NCBI GenBank assembly: GCA_023375785.1
Contig: SZWC01015234.1
Coordinates: 5,702 to 53,464 of the forward strand
Direction: 5' to 3'
Length of the DNA: 47,763 nt
DNA from: Penium margaritaceum
Taxonomy: Eukaryota; Streptophyta; Zygnematophyceae; Desmidiales; Peniaceae
Under the pieces are notes generated by a model. The model did not search any database, was not told the DNA's origin, and saw only the letters and a program-made list of their open reading frames with translations. Below are positions 19,895 through 31,007 of this stretch, one piece after another (position 1 is the first letter of the stretch; each line of letters begins with the position of its first letter). Position numbers and translations under genes: made by a program.

Positions 19895-20313
19895 GTGCGC
19901 ATCACTCGTGGGCTTCAGGCTGCCCATGCTTCTCGCACCGCGCCCGGCACGTCGACCGCACACTCCTCTGGACGCGCAGCGACCACGACTGCAACTGTTC
20001 TTGCGTCCTCACCAGCGAGCAGCATTGATCCAGACCCACGCGACCGCACCATCACCGAGCTTCGTCATCTTCTGGCGCTTCACTTTCAGGGAGGTGCGAG
20101 TGTGTTGTCATCGTCGAGTGGGTCACAGACTGCTTGTTCGTCCGTCCTCGTGACTCGTGATGACACGAATGGGGAGCACAGTCCACATGTGATGATGATG
20201 GGCCTGACTGCACTGACTAGATTCAAGAGTCTCACCTTCGTGATGTACGTCGTTCCTTCCCACTGACGGCTCAACGTCCCTCTGATGCCGAGTGTTCCAT
20301 TGCTCGTTGTACA

Positions 20314-23300
20314 GTGACGTCCACCAATCGTGACTCCAATGGCACTTGGATCATCGATTCCGGTGCCAACCATCACATGACGTGTCGTCGTAGTGACTTT
20401 GTGGTGCTTGGTCCTGTCACGACTATCCGTTCTGTTCGTACAGGCTTTGGTCAGTCCTTGCCAGTCCACGGTGTTTGGGTTGTATGCTTTGATGGTCCGT
20501 CTCGCCCCCTGTATCTCTCTGATGTGCTGTTTGTGCCTGATCTTGAGCTCAGTCTGCTGTCTGTACGTGCCTGCACACTGATGGGTCTCTCCGTTGAGCA
20601 TACCGCTGATTCAGTGACTGTGACTGCTCTTGACACCCGTAGCATTGTCCTGCGTACTTTACTTATAGATGATTTGTATCGCATTGCTCGGCCCTCCTCC
20701 CCTTGCTCTCCCTCCTCCTCTGGTCGCGTTTTTGTCTTTAGTGTTCTATCCACGGAACACCAGCGGCTGCTTCACCGTCGTCTGTGTCACGTGGACTCCG
20801 ACATTGTGTGAAAGCTCATTCGGACACAGCCTGCTCTCGGTCTTGACGTGGCTTCTTTCGAGAAGCCACCCAAGACCGACTGTCTGTTTTGCGCTCAGGG
20901 GAAGATGCACCGGTGCACTTACCCTGATTCGCGTTCCCGAGCATTGAGGCCTCTAGAGTTGGTCCACTCGGACCTGCTCGGTCCTCTCCCGGTCGAGTCC
21001 CTGTCCGAGAGGGGCCGGTATGTTCTGACGCTAACTGATGATTTCACCCGGATGCTGTGGGTCTACAGTCTACGTCAGAAGAGCGATGCCGCCCTTATGG
21101 TTTGGCTCTGGCTCGTGATGGCTGAGCGTCAATCTCGCCACACGCTACATGCTTTTCGCTCGGATCGCGGCGGCGAGTTCCTCGGTGAGATAGACTCCTT
21201 CTTTGCTGAGCACGGCATTCATCACCAGGTCTCCGCTCCTGCTACCCCACAGCAGAACGGTGTATATGAGCGCTGGAACCGCACAATGGAGGATGCGGTT
21301 CGCGCCATGCGGTGTGAGTGCAGTCTCCCAGAGTCCTTCGCCTTCGAGGGCTTCGCCTACATGACTTGGGTCTGGAACCGCCTCCCGCATGGTCCGCTTC
21401 CGGATCATGTTACACCGTACGAGCTCTGGTTTTACCACCGTGCTGATCTTCGTCTCGCTCGCATCTGGGTTTCCCTGGCCTACGTGTAGTACACCGAGGA
21501 CCACCAGGGGTCCAAGGTCTCCCCTCGGGATCGCTTGTGTGCCTCTATTGGCATCTCCCCGCGGTCGAAGGCCTGACGCTTTTGGGACCCCACTCGCCGT
21601 CGTGTCATTGAGTCCTGTGACACGCTGTTTTTTGAGTCACTCACATACCGTGATCTGACTTCGATCACAACCCCCTGTCCACCTCATGTCCCTTCCTGTG
21701 AGGGTCCTCGGCGGATGGGGGAGACTTCTCCGCCAGTGCCCATTCCTCGTCAGGCTGATGTGTCCGCTTGAGTCCCCTCTCGGTCTCCAGCACTTGATGA
21801 TCCGGCTATCATTACCGTTGGTTCAGAGATCCCGCCTGTTCAGCCTGTTTCACACCCCACAGGTATCGCTGCTCTCACGCCTCCTCCTGCACTATCACCT
21901 GTGTCTACTGGCACTCCTACTCCGGCGTCTGACCCAGTCTAGCCCACTCCTGTCCCTACGTCGGCTGACACTCCTGTCTCAGTGTCCGGGCCAGCCTTAC
22001 CTGCTGTCACACCCAGCTTTGTGTCCCCCATACACGCATCTCCTCGCACGGCATCTCCGGCTGCCTCGTCTCAGCCCTCACCAGCTGTGGTCGTACGTGT
22101 CCCTATGGTCGTACCTGTTCCTGAGCCTGAGGTGCGCCCCTTGACCTCCGGTTACTCTTGTAAGCCCGGTGGCCGCCTTCGACCACTGGATTCCGGAGCT
22201 CAGCGAGCGTCGGGTCCCGGACCCAGGCGCTCCTCTCGCAGCATTGCGAGCGATGATCCGGGCACAAAGGCCTTAGGCCTGAGTGTCCGCACTGAGCTTT
22301 CAGAGGTACACCCAGCGTGCCCCATAGGGCACGACCTGGTCACTTGCGAGTTCCATATCGCCTATGACTTAGCAGCTGATCTCGTGGTCGTCAGGCTAGG
22401 AACTGAGGCGTGTGCACTTGTCACGCAGTGTTCCCCCTCTTTGGCGCCTGACCCGGGCACATTGAGGGAGGCTTTCTCATCGCAAGATGCTGATGCCTGG
22501 CCAGCTGCTTGCAAGGATGGGTTTCGTGCTATCCGAGAGCACAGAGTCTAGGAGCTGGTCGACTTTCCCCCTGGGAGGAAGGCGATTAAGGTCAAGTGGG
22601 TCTTTTGCAAGAAGGTGAAGCCAGATGGTTCACTGGAATGCTACAAGGCCCGCTTGGTCATCAAGGGGTACTCTCAGATTGAGGGAGTTGATTACACTGA
22701 CACCTTTGCCCCTATCGACCGCATGACCTCAGCTCGAGCTCTGTTCGGTGTAGTGGCTCAGCATGACTGGGAACTGCACGAGATGGATGTGAACAACGCG
22801 TTCCTCCATGGCTCTTTGGATGAGGAGATCTATGTGGCTCAGCCACCAAGCTTTGAGGATGGTGACAAGGTCTGGCGCTTGCGCAAGTCCTTGTACGGCC
22901 TCAAGCAGTCTCCACGGTGTTGGAACCGGGAGTTCACTAGAACCTTGACTCGCGCAGGATACGTACAGAGCAAGGCAGACCCCTCGCTTTTCATCCTACC
23001 GACACCCGAACGGTTCACAGCCATCCTGGTCTATGTTGATGACCTTCTGATTGCGTCTCCGTCCCTGGAGGTCGTGAAGGAGGCCAAGGCTGTCCTGCAG
23101 ACTGCCTACAGGATGAAGGACCTCGGTCCTGCATCGGTGTTTCTTGGTATGGAGATCGTGCGAGATCGCAGACATCGGACACTGTTGCTGCATCAGGCCC
23201 AATACGCACGAGTCGTGGGGGAGCGTTTCAGCAATCTCCTTGGTGCAGTGCCCACCGCTTCCACACCCCTCACACCTGATGGGCAGGATGCCCTGAAGGT

Positions 23301-24015
23301 GGATGACCCTACACAGCTGGGGGAGATAGTGGACGTGACCTTGTATCTCCGTCTCATCGGATCTCTGATGTACCTGGCCACTACCACGCGTCCTGACATC
23401 GCGTTCGCCGTCAACCTCCTTGCTCAGTTCTCGCATGCTCCACGTGCGAGAGCTCTTCATGCGGCTGTGCGAGTGGTACGGTACGTGGTCTCCACGCCGT
23501 ATCTTGGACTCTGCTTTCGTCGGCAGTGTTCGGTGGTCCTTGATGGCTACACTGACAATGACTGGGCTTGGAGCCCTGATGGACGCAATCGTACTAGCTA
23601 CATGTTTCTGCTCGGTGGTACCGCTTTGTCTTGGCAAAGCGGGAAGGAGGGCTGCATCGCACGTAGCTCGTCGGAGGCAGAGTATGTGGCTTTGGGCGCA
23701 GGGGCTGCTGAGGCAGTATGGGTGTAGCGCTTGTTTCTTGAGCTTGGGCAGTCAGTACCCGCCATTGTGCTGCGGTGCGACAACCAGAGTGCTCTCGCCA
23801 TTGCGGAGAACTCTGGTGTTTTTCATGCTCGCACAAAGCACATTGCGGTTGAGCATCACTTTGTTCGTGATCTGGTGGAGCGACGCGTGATCTCCATCAT
23901 GTGGGTTAGAACTGACTTGCAGCGTGCTAATTTCTTGAGGAAGGCACTTGCCCGCGGAAAGTTCCTGGTGGCCATTCGTTCTGTTGGGCTTCGCCCCGTG
24001 CGTGAGAGTGGTTGA
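20314..24015 (+). pseudogene. Element A pol pseudogene (protease-integrase-RT-RNase H)
   Basis: A single frame across 3.7 kb. Protease active site WIIDSGANHHMT near 20350. Integrase zinc-binding HRRLCH and CLFCAQGKMH, then catalytic segments HSDLLGP, FRSDRGGEF and NGVYERWN, all key acidic residues kept. A Pro/Ser-rich linker (about 21680-22260) follows. RT has AFLHG, LYGLKQSPR and YVDD at 23032-23043. RNase H has DGYTDNDWA, SSSEAEYVA and the final TKHI segment. Stops: TGA 20809, TAG 21487 (for Trp), TGA 21574 (for Trp), TGA near 21769, TAG near 21940, TAG 22549 (for Tyr), TAG 23725 (for Gln). Frame conservation with full motifs shows long past selection; the stops now prevent a polyprotein. 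Confidence 0.88.
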
Positions 24016-24110
24016 GTGTGGGATGTGCGCCTGCGTCTCATCTATCTGTGTCACCCACTATTGTGGTTGTACCAGTGCTGCACGCGTATGGACATGCGTA
24101 CCATCAGGTC

Positions 24111-24119
24111 ATGGGGGAG
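24111..24119 (+). other. Element A polypurine tract
   Basis: ATGGGGGAG directly before the 3' LTR; the same sequence precedes the 3' LTR of C. Confidence 0.85.
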
Positions 24120-24760
24120 TGTTGTGCTTTGTGCCGGTGCTGTACAGTTTACTGTGACCACTCGGCCGTGTCCATTCTTGTGCAGATCCCTGAGGGAGGC
24201 GGCCCTGGTGACATCGGCGCGACGACAGGCGGCGGACTACCAGCTTGGAACTGACTGACCATTGTTCCAGAGCCCCAAATGCCACCGGGACTCTTTGCTG
24301 TGTTTTCTGCGTCTTGCAGGCGTCTTTCGACGGACTGGCCATTAGGCCTATTTGCATGTTTTTACATTGTATGTCCTCTGTCTTTCGATGGATGCATGCA
24401 TGTGACCAGTCGTAGTGTCCGTCTTTTGATTCTGCACGTCTAGGTTCAGACGGCGTAGCATTCGGACATGAGTGCGCAGAGTTACAGCAAAAACAGTTGT
24501 TTTGGGCCGGTTGTAGGACAGGTGTTGGACTGCCGCATGCGACACCCGCCGTGCGCCACGGCAGGTACTTATGCCATGGACCTGTCATTTGTCATTTCTC
24601 TCTGCATATGCTATATTGAAGCATTCTGACACTGTGCCTTGGGCCTCCTAGCCAAACCCTTGCCGTTGTGTGTACGACCTGTGACTGTCGTCACCGTCTC
24701 CTTAGGCACTGACGCCCGGTCAGCGGCTGTGTTGCTAGGAAGCTTCTACGCACTTTCTCA
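24120..24760 (+). repeat. Element A 3' LTR
   Basis: 641 bp, colinear with the 5' LTR, ends ...CACTTTCTCA and is followed by the target-site duplication ATCCG. Confidence 0.94.
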
Positions 24761-25495
24761 ATCCGGTGTAGCCGACGCACGCTGAGGACTACACGCAGTT
24801 TGCTGGAGCGTCCTCTCTCCAACAACGTGCTCAGCTTCATTGGCTGGCCTCCTCGACGGTCGGGCCGCCGACTGTCACTGCCACTGTGGATGCTGTCTGC
24901 ATGTGTCCAGTGTTGGATCTGACTGTACCATTGTGTCTGCAGCATCCTGCTCTGCTTAGGGTCCAAATCTCATGCTAGCTTGGCACTGTTGTCACCAGGG
25001 ACTAGTGTAGGTGCTGTCTGGGTTTGGGCAGCCATAACTCCTCACTGTTGTTTTTCTAGTTGTTTCTGACCGCACGAATGAATTCGCATCGTCAGTATTA
25101 TGGTATGGTCCAGTTTTCAGGCAAAACGGACGACGCCCGGGCTTTGGGCTGTGGACCGTCTGGCACGGCTCACTGAGAAAACCTGCCACTCTAAAATTAG
25201 AGTTGTTTTCTGATCGGCTGGTGAACTGAGTAACAAGTTCTACAGAGCTGGGGGAGGCTAGTTCTTAGAGGGGTCTCCCATTGTGTCTCATTCTTGGTCC
25301 TTATTCAGTTCTTTCCAGTTCTCAGCTACTTTCTGGCGCTAACTCTAGCGCGCGCATCTCGGAATAACAAACCCAGAGCACTCAGACTTCTAGAGCAGCA
25401 GACAGAGAGGGCAGCTGACTAAGCAACGAGCATGGATGGCTGCACGCTGCATCAACAACGCTGCTGCCCCAACTTTCTGCCTAGGAATTCTAGCT
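24761..25495 (+). repeat. Element B 5' LTR, right piece
   Basis: It resumes the B LTR after the A insertion and matches 33114-33853. The first five bases are the second copy of ATCCG. It ends before the B primer-binding site. Confidence 0.88.
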
Positions 25496-25507
25496 TGGTA
25501 TCTGAGC
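25496..25507 (+). other. Element B primer-binding site
   Basis: TGGTATCTGAGC, one mismatch to the initiator tRNA-Met complement. Confidence 0.75.
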
Positions 25508-25587
25508 CAGAGCGCAGCAGCAATAGCAGCACAAAACTGGCGTGCAGGTGCCAGACATCGCCAGCGGACCCCCACACGCGCCACAGC

Positions 25588-25618
25588 AGGGAAAATATTG
25601 CCGGATTTTTTCCGGCAA
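25588..25618 (+). other. Leader hairpin module, element B copy 1
   Basis: GGGAAAATA followed by TTGCCGGA (25598-25605), loop TTTTT and TCCGGCAA (25611-25618): a perfect 8-bp stem. It aligns with the GGGGAAA plus second-hairpin part of the module at 25671 and with the element D modules. Confidence 0.65.
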
Positions 25619-25648
25619 CATTGACCAGCCTAGTGGCGGCGTCAAATG

Positions 25649-25701
25649 TTTCCCCACGGCCATTGGGCCAGGGGAAATGCTGGCGAATTCTTCCTGCAGC
25701 A
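25649..25701 (+). other. Leader hairpin module, element B copy 2
   Basis: First hairpin: TTTCCCC (25649-25655) pairs with GGGGAAA (25671-25677), and GGCC (25658-25661) pairs with GGCC (25666-25669) around loop ATTG. Second hairpin: TGCTG (25678-25682) pairs with CAGCA (25697-25701). Confidence 0.65.
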
Positions 25702-25794
25702 CTGACCACCACGTGTGACGCAAGGAGGTGAGCGGTCAGCGACGTCACGAACCACGACGACGACACACGTCGCGACGTCAACTAGGTGTGAGCG

Positions 25795-26645
25795 TATTGC
25801 AAGCAGCAACAGCAACAGCAGGTTGCAGCAGCTGCGAGCAGTGGTAGCAGCAGCCAGCAGCAGCTATGCGCAATAACAGCAGCCGGTAGTAGCAGCAGCT
25901 CGCGACAACTCGTAGCAGCAGCAGTCCGCAGCAACAAGCAGTAGCAAGAGCCAACGGCAGCAGCTTGTAGTAGCAGTAGTGCGTAGTAGTAAGCAGCAGA
26001 AGCAGCCAACAGCATCAACTCGCAGCAGCAGTAGTGCGCAGTAGCAGCGAGCAGCAGCATCAGCGAGCAGCAGCAGCAGCCGGCTATAGCAGCAGCAGCG
26101 AGCAGTAGCTTGCAGCAACCAGCAGCAGTAGTTGTAGCAGCAGCCAGCAGCAGCTCGTAGAAACAGTAGTTTTAGCTCGTAACAACAGCAGCAGTTGCAG
26201 CTGCTCGCACCCCACTGCTCACAACGAGCAGCGAGTTGCGAGCGGCGAGCTCGCTGCTCGCAACGCGCAGCAAGCAGCAAGCGACGAGCACCGAGCTCGC
26301 TGCTCGCAACTTGTGGCTCGCACCGAGCAGTGAGCTCGTTGTAACGACCAAAGAGGAAGAAAAATCCCCCATCCCACAGGTGGCTCTGCAGCGGCTGCAG
26401 CCACCACCATAGCCGTTGTAGTGGCCACAGCAGCCACAACAGCACGTAGCAGCTCAGCAGCAGCAGTAGCTACTGCTGTTGCAGCAGAAACTACAACAGC
26501 AGCAGCGGCTGCAACTACAGTAGTGGGAGCAGCCACTACTGCAACAACAGCTGCAACAGCAGTAGCAGCAACAACAGTAGCAGCTACAGCAGAAGACCAG
26601 CAACAGCAACAGCAGCACCAGCGACAACAGTAATAGTAGTAGCAG
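25795..26645 (+). repeat. CAG/TAG/CAA-rich leader of element B
   Basis: About 850 bp of imperfect AGC, GTA and CAA trinucleotides between PBS and gag, with a nested tract of CTCGCTGCTCGCAAC-like repeats at about 26190-26340. Reading frames here are compositional. Confidence 0.85.
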
Positions 26646-26710
26646 CCGCCCTGTAAGTGACACAATAGAGGCTCCAGCAACAACCGTTTCTGACATTAGC
26701 AATTCTCAGC

Positions 26711-26841
26711 TGACGTCATTGCTGATGTCCTTGCTGACGTCATCAACAACAAAAAAGCCAATCTACGACAGTAACTTTGCAGATAACACAGTAGTAGCTA
26801 TTCACATCAACCAGCCTAGGCTGACATCACTACTGACGTCA
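26711..26841. promoter_or_regulatory. TGACGTCA array upstream of element B gag
   Basis: Perfect TGACGTCA at 26711-26718, 26735-26742 and 26834-26841, with one- or two-base variants near 26692, 26723, 26822 and 26846. The array ends about 70 bp before the gag ATG, mirroring the position in element A. Confidence 0.6.
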
Positions 26842-26910
26842 CTGCTGACATTAGCAGCACAGAAAAAAGAACAATAAAAAAGGGGGAACAAGAAGGGCCA
26901 ACAAAACACC

Positions 26911-28341
26911 ATGGCTAACAACCCTCGTGGGGAGGGGTCCTCCTCTATTAGGGGGACCCCTAGCCCTCCTTTCTTACAGCAACTGTAGCGGCAACAGCAG
27001 CAAAAGCAGCAACAGTAGCACCAGTGGCGGCAGTAGCAGCAGTAGCAGTCCATAGGCTTCGTCGCTGGCTCCTCCGATCCACTGGCCGCCATTTAGCAAC
27101 AGCTTGCCGCACTGACGCAACAACTTGCAACACTGCAGCCGTTGGCATCACATACACACACGAGTGCCCCGCTGCCCTTCCTTCCTCCTAAACACACGAG
27201 CCCCGCTGTGTCTGCTGCCACGTTTTACTTGGTGCAACAGCAGACCCAGTGCAAGTGGCAGACAATGTCTTCAGTCTTTGGTCCCATTCTCAGTGCCGGT
27301 AGCAAGCCAAAGGACTTTGAGACCCCTCCCCCGCCGCTTCAGGTCGGCGAACAGTTTCGAAGCTGGGAGCTTAGCTTCCACATCTGTGCACAGGGTGATG
27401 GCCTGTGGGTATACTACACTCTCACGTATGACTCCACCCAGGCCGACCAGTTGTATGATGTTGGTCGCGCCGTACGCGCCCTCGTCCCAGTCGCTCCTCC
27501 GGCATCACGCCTAGCCATAGAGCCCTTCCTCGACGACTTCAACACTGCTAGGACCCCCGACCCTGCAGCCGCTTGGCACGTCCTCACCCGTCCTCATCGC
27601 CTATCCAGTGAGGCTGAGACGAGCCGTCTGCTACGGGAGTTCAACTCCCTGCACATGTGGGAGACCGAGACGGTCACCTCTTACTGGCAGTGGGCTAAGG
27701 ACATCCTACGTTGCCTAGGAACCTCTACTCCACCCCCTCTAGCCGCGCTCCTGACCATCAAGCGCAGTGCCACCAACGCGTACGCCAACGTCTCTGTCCA
27801 CTACACCCAGGACGTCCTCTCCNTCCTCACCCGTCCTCATCGCCTATCCAGTGAGGCTGAGACGAGCCGTCTGCTACGGGAGTTCAACTCCCTGCACATG
27901 TGGGAGACCGAGACGGTCACCTCTTACTGGCAGTGGGCTAAGGACATCCTACGTTGCCTAGGAACCTCTACTCCACCCCCTCTAGCCGCGCTCCTGACCA
28001 TCAAGCGCAGTGCCACCAACGCGTACGCCAACGTCTCTGTCCACTACACCCAGGACGTCCTCTCCACCATGGTGGCCCCGGGAACCCTCATGCCCTGGGC
28101 ATACGAGCTCTTTCTCAAGATTGAGGAAGCCCATCTAGAGTCACGCATCCAGTGCACAAAGGCCCTCGCCTCCCCTTTCGTTGCTTCCGTGGCCATCGCT
28201 TCCCCTGCAGGAGCTACATCCATGAGATGCTCGTCGTTTGGGAAGAATAGGCACAAGGACAAGAAGAGCAAGGGCCAACACCAGCAGTCGCAACGGACCG
28301 GATCCAGTGGTGGTGGCTCGGTCTGCCACAACCGTGGCTAG
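26911..28341 (+). pseudogene. Element B gag pseudogene (with internal assembly duplication)
   Basis: The best start is ATG 26911 (MANNPRGEGSS), by analogy with the A start and because the frame is the same as the main gag frame. A Gln-rich stretch follows with five in-frame TAGs (26986, 27016, 27034, 27043, 27094). From 27142 the frame is open to 28341: PKDFETPPPP, then the capsid-like part with WELSFHICAQGDGLW. The frame length is inflated by 81 codons, because 27581-27822 is repeated after the N at 27823 and 243 nt happens to keep the frame. The zinc knuckle (28324-28365) has its second Cys replaced by Arg and a TAG inside it. Confidence 0.75.
27581..28065. repeat. Assembly duplication around a single N in gag of B (242 bp x 2)
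   Basis: 27581-27822 and 27824-28065 read as identical, separated by one N at 27823. A real duplication of an ancient element would be expected to have diverged, so this is most likely an unmerged contig overlap. Confidence 0.9.
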
Positions 28342-29743
28342 CCAGGACACGGGTGGTACACGTGCCAGCTATCAAAGGACGAGGCGCGCGTCATTGCCAC
28401 CATGCGTTGCTTGCGTGAGCGCCGTCTCGCCTCTGCCGCCCTCGTTGTCGCGGACCCTGATGCCTCCATCCCGTCTAGCAGCTCCACTCCTCCGACAGCC
28501 ACACCGATCCCGCCATCGCCAGCTCCGCAGTAACATCATCCGCAGCCTTTGGCGCCTTCATTTCCATCACCTGTGCAGTCCTCCTCCTATCCGGGCTCCA
28601 ACGCTCTCACTCCGTACTCTGTCTACACTCCCAGATCATCCACCCGTGAGCGTCAGTTTAAGCAGTTCATCGTGCTCTAGCTTGGCCTGCCTCGCCCTCC
28701 CCCCCAAGGGAAGTACGAGTTGCGTTACCTCCTGCCCATCTGCCCTGCCTTGCATGACTGAGACTGAGCTGCGGTCGTGTCCTACCTCCTCGTCAGTTTC
28801 TTCGTCTCCCGTGCTCTCTTCTGCCCCACTCTATGACAACGTTGCATGGCTTGATGATTGGCGGTCTCGGTTTGCGCCGCCGTCCACCACGTCCGCATCT
28901 CTTGCTTGCTGCCATGTGACTGTTAGTGATCTAGCGACTCCAGTCCAAGACCCTTCCGAGACCTGGATCATCGACTCCGGGACTACGCATCACATGACAG
29001 CCTCTCGTGAGGCCTTTAGTGTACTAAGTCCTGTTGGCGATGTGTCCGATGTCCGGACGGGCTCTGGACAGGTGTTACATTTCCGTGGCGTCGGCGTCGT
29101 TCGCTTCTATGGTCCTGCCGGTGATGTCTTCGTGACTGATGTCGTCTTCGTCCGAGGTCTTGAGCACAGCCTCCTGTCCGTCACTGCCCTTGACAGCATG
29201 AGCATGGACATTCTGCACTCGTGTGGCGTTGGCATTGTGTCGTAACGTCCGCCCGGTCTTGTCGTTTTACACCCCATTGCCCGTGGCAACCTGTGGCACG
29301 TGCCTCATCTGTCCTCCCCTCCCTTCGTCCCCTCCCCGTCGGCCACCATAGGCCATGTGTTTGTCACCTGCACGCTCTCACTACAGCACACACGTCTCTT
29401 GCACCACCGCCGTTGCCACGTCCACTTTGCTGCCGTCGATAGCATGCTTCGCACCCAGCCGGCCAAGGACCTTGACCCGGACTCCTTCCCCTGGCCGTGC
29501 CCCATAGAGTGCATTGATTGCGCTCATGGCAAGATGCACGGGTCCACATACCCTCAGTCTTTCTCCTGTGCGTACGTCCCTCATGACTTGGTCCATTCCG
29601 ATGTCATGGGTCCTCTCCCTACCGAGTCCATTGGGGAGCATGGCCGCTATGTCCTCACCCTCAGTGATGCCTACTCTCGCTACCTCTGGGTCTTCTGCCT
29701 TCGGCAGAAAAGCGATGTCACTCTTGCCATTCAGGACTGGCTT

Positions 29744-30134
29744 GTCCGTGCGGATTGCGAGTGTGGTCGGCCTCTTCGCCGCTTTCGCTCCAATCGCGGT
29801 GGCGAGTACATGCGAGAGACCACAACTTTTCTCGTCTCCCGTAGTATCTACCACGATACGTCAACGCCTTACACACCAGCCCAGAACGGCGTCTCCGAGC
29901 GGTGGAACCGCACCATGGCTGACGCCGTCCGCACCATGNGTCCGTGCGGATTGCGAGTGTGGTCGGCCTCTTCGCCGCTTTCGCTCCAATCGCGGTGGCG
30001 AGTACATGCGAGAGACCACAACTTTTCTCGTCTCCCGTAGTATCTACCACGATACGTCAACGCCTTACACACCAGCCCAGAACGGCGTCTCCGAGCGGTG
30101 GAACCGCACCATGGCTGACGCCGTCCGCACCATG
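29744..30134. repeat. Assembly duplication around a single N in integrase of B (195 bp x 2)
   Basis: 29744-29938 and 29940-30134 read as identical, separated by one N at 29939. Removing one copy and the N restores phase between the frames on either side. Confidence 0.9.
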
Positions 30135-30611
30135 CGGGTTGAGTCTGGCATCTCCGATGGCTTCTACTTTGAAGCCGTTGTCTACATGACGTGGATCTGG
30201 AACTGGATTCCCTACGGACCCCTTCCCTCCCAGTCCACGCTGTACTAGCACTGGTGCGGTCAGCGAGCTGACTTCTGCCCGGCTCACGTTTGGGACTGTG
30301 TGGCCATTGTGTGGCTGCGCGCCCCGCAGCAGGGCGGCAAGCTCACCCCCCGTGGACGTCCTTGCACCTTCCTCGGTGTCTCCCGTCAGTCCAAAGCCTG
30401 GTGCTTCTCGGATTCCTCCCGGCACTACATCATCAAGTCCCACGATGTCCTCTTCTTTGAGGAGTTGTTTTCCCACAACCTCGTTCGCTCTGGTTCGTCG
30501 ATGTCCCTCCCGTCGCGTGGGAGAGTGGTAAGTCCATCCTCCGTTCTGTCACTTCCCAGCGACCCATCACCTGGTCCCTCAGGGCCAGCACCCCCAGCCC
30601 TGTCCGCTTGT

Positions 30612-31007
30612 CCCTCCAAGCCGGTAGCCCCAGTCACGTCCGCCGGCCCCTCCGGGCCGGCGGCCCCGGTAGCGTCCATTGGCCTCTCCGGGCGGGTAGC
30701 CTCAGTCGCATCCGCTGGCCCCTCTGCGCCGGCAGTCCCGTCCAAGTCTGCTTGTCCCTCCGGGCCGGCAGACCCGTCTGCGCCCACTAGCCCCTCCGGG
30801 CCGACAGACCCGTCTGCGCCCACTGGCCCCTCCGGGCCGGCAACCCCAGTTGCGTCCGCTGGCCCCTCCGCGCCGGCAGCCCCGTCCACGTCTGCTGGTC
30901 CCTCCGGGCCTACAGACCTCTCTATGTCCACTCGTCCCTCCGGGTCGGCAGCTCCGGCCGCGTTCGCTGGTCCCTCCGCGCCAGCAGCCCCATTCGCCTT
31001 CGCCAGC
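30612..31007 (+). repeat. 36-bp minisatellite (11 units) in the integrase-RT linker of B
   Basis: Eleven imperfect 36-bp units, each beginning approximately CCCTCCGGGCCGGCAG, encode a 12-residue repeat of the type PSGPADPSAPTS. It lies in the Pro/Ser-rich linker that other copia elements also have at this place. Confidence 0.88.

Larger units (their letters stand above)
16889..24760 (+). mobile_element. Ty1/copia element A with both LTRs and target-site duplication
   Basis: 7872 bp. LTRs at 16889-17529 and 24120-24760 (both 641 bp, TG...CA), PBS at 17530, purine tract ATGGGGGAG just before the 3' LTR, and 5-bp target-site duplication ATCCG (16884-16888 and 24761-24765). Domain order gag-protease-integrase-RT-RNase H is that of copia. 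The LTRs differ at about one base in ten over the first 200 bp, so insertion is not recent. Pol stays in one frame for 3.7 kb with seven stops; gag is more damaged. Confidence 0.95.

Noticed and set aside
26911..28341. Alternative genetic code with UAG as Gln
   Set aside because: The lectin frame ends at TAG, and other stops in the elements replace Trp, Tyr or Arg and include TGA and TAA. Mutation bias explains the TAGs better.
27142..28341. An intact 399-codon gag in B
   Set aside because: The length includes an 81-codon duplication around a single N, and the frame ends at a stop inside the zinc knuckle.
30612..31007. CRISPR-like array
   Set aside because: Contiguous 36-bp units without unique spacers, in frame inside a retrotransposon gene; it is a minisatellite.
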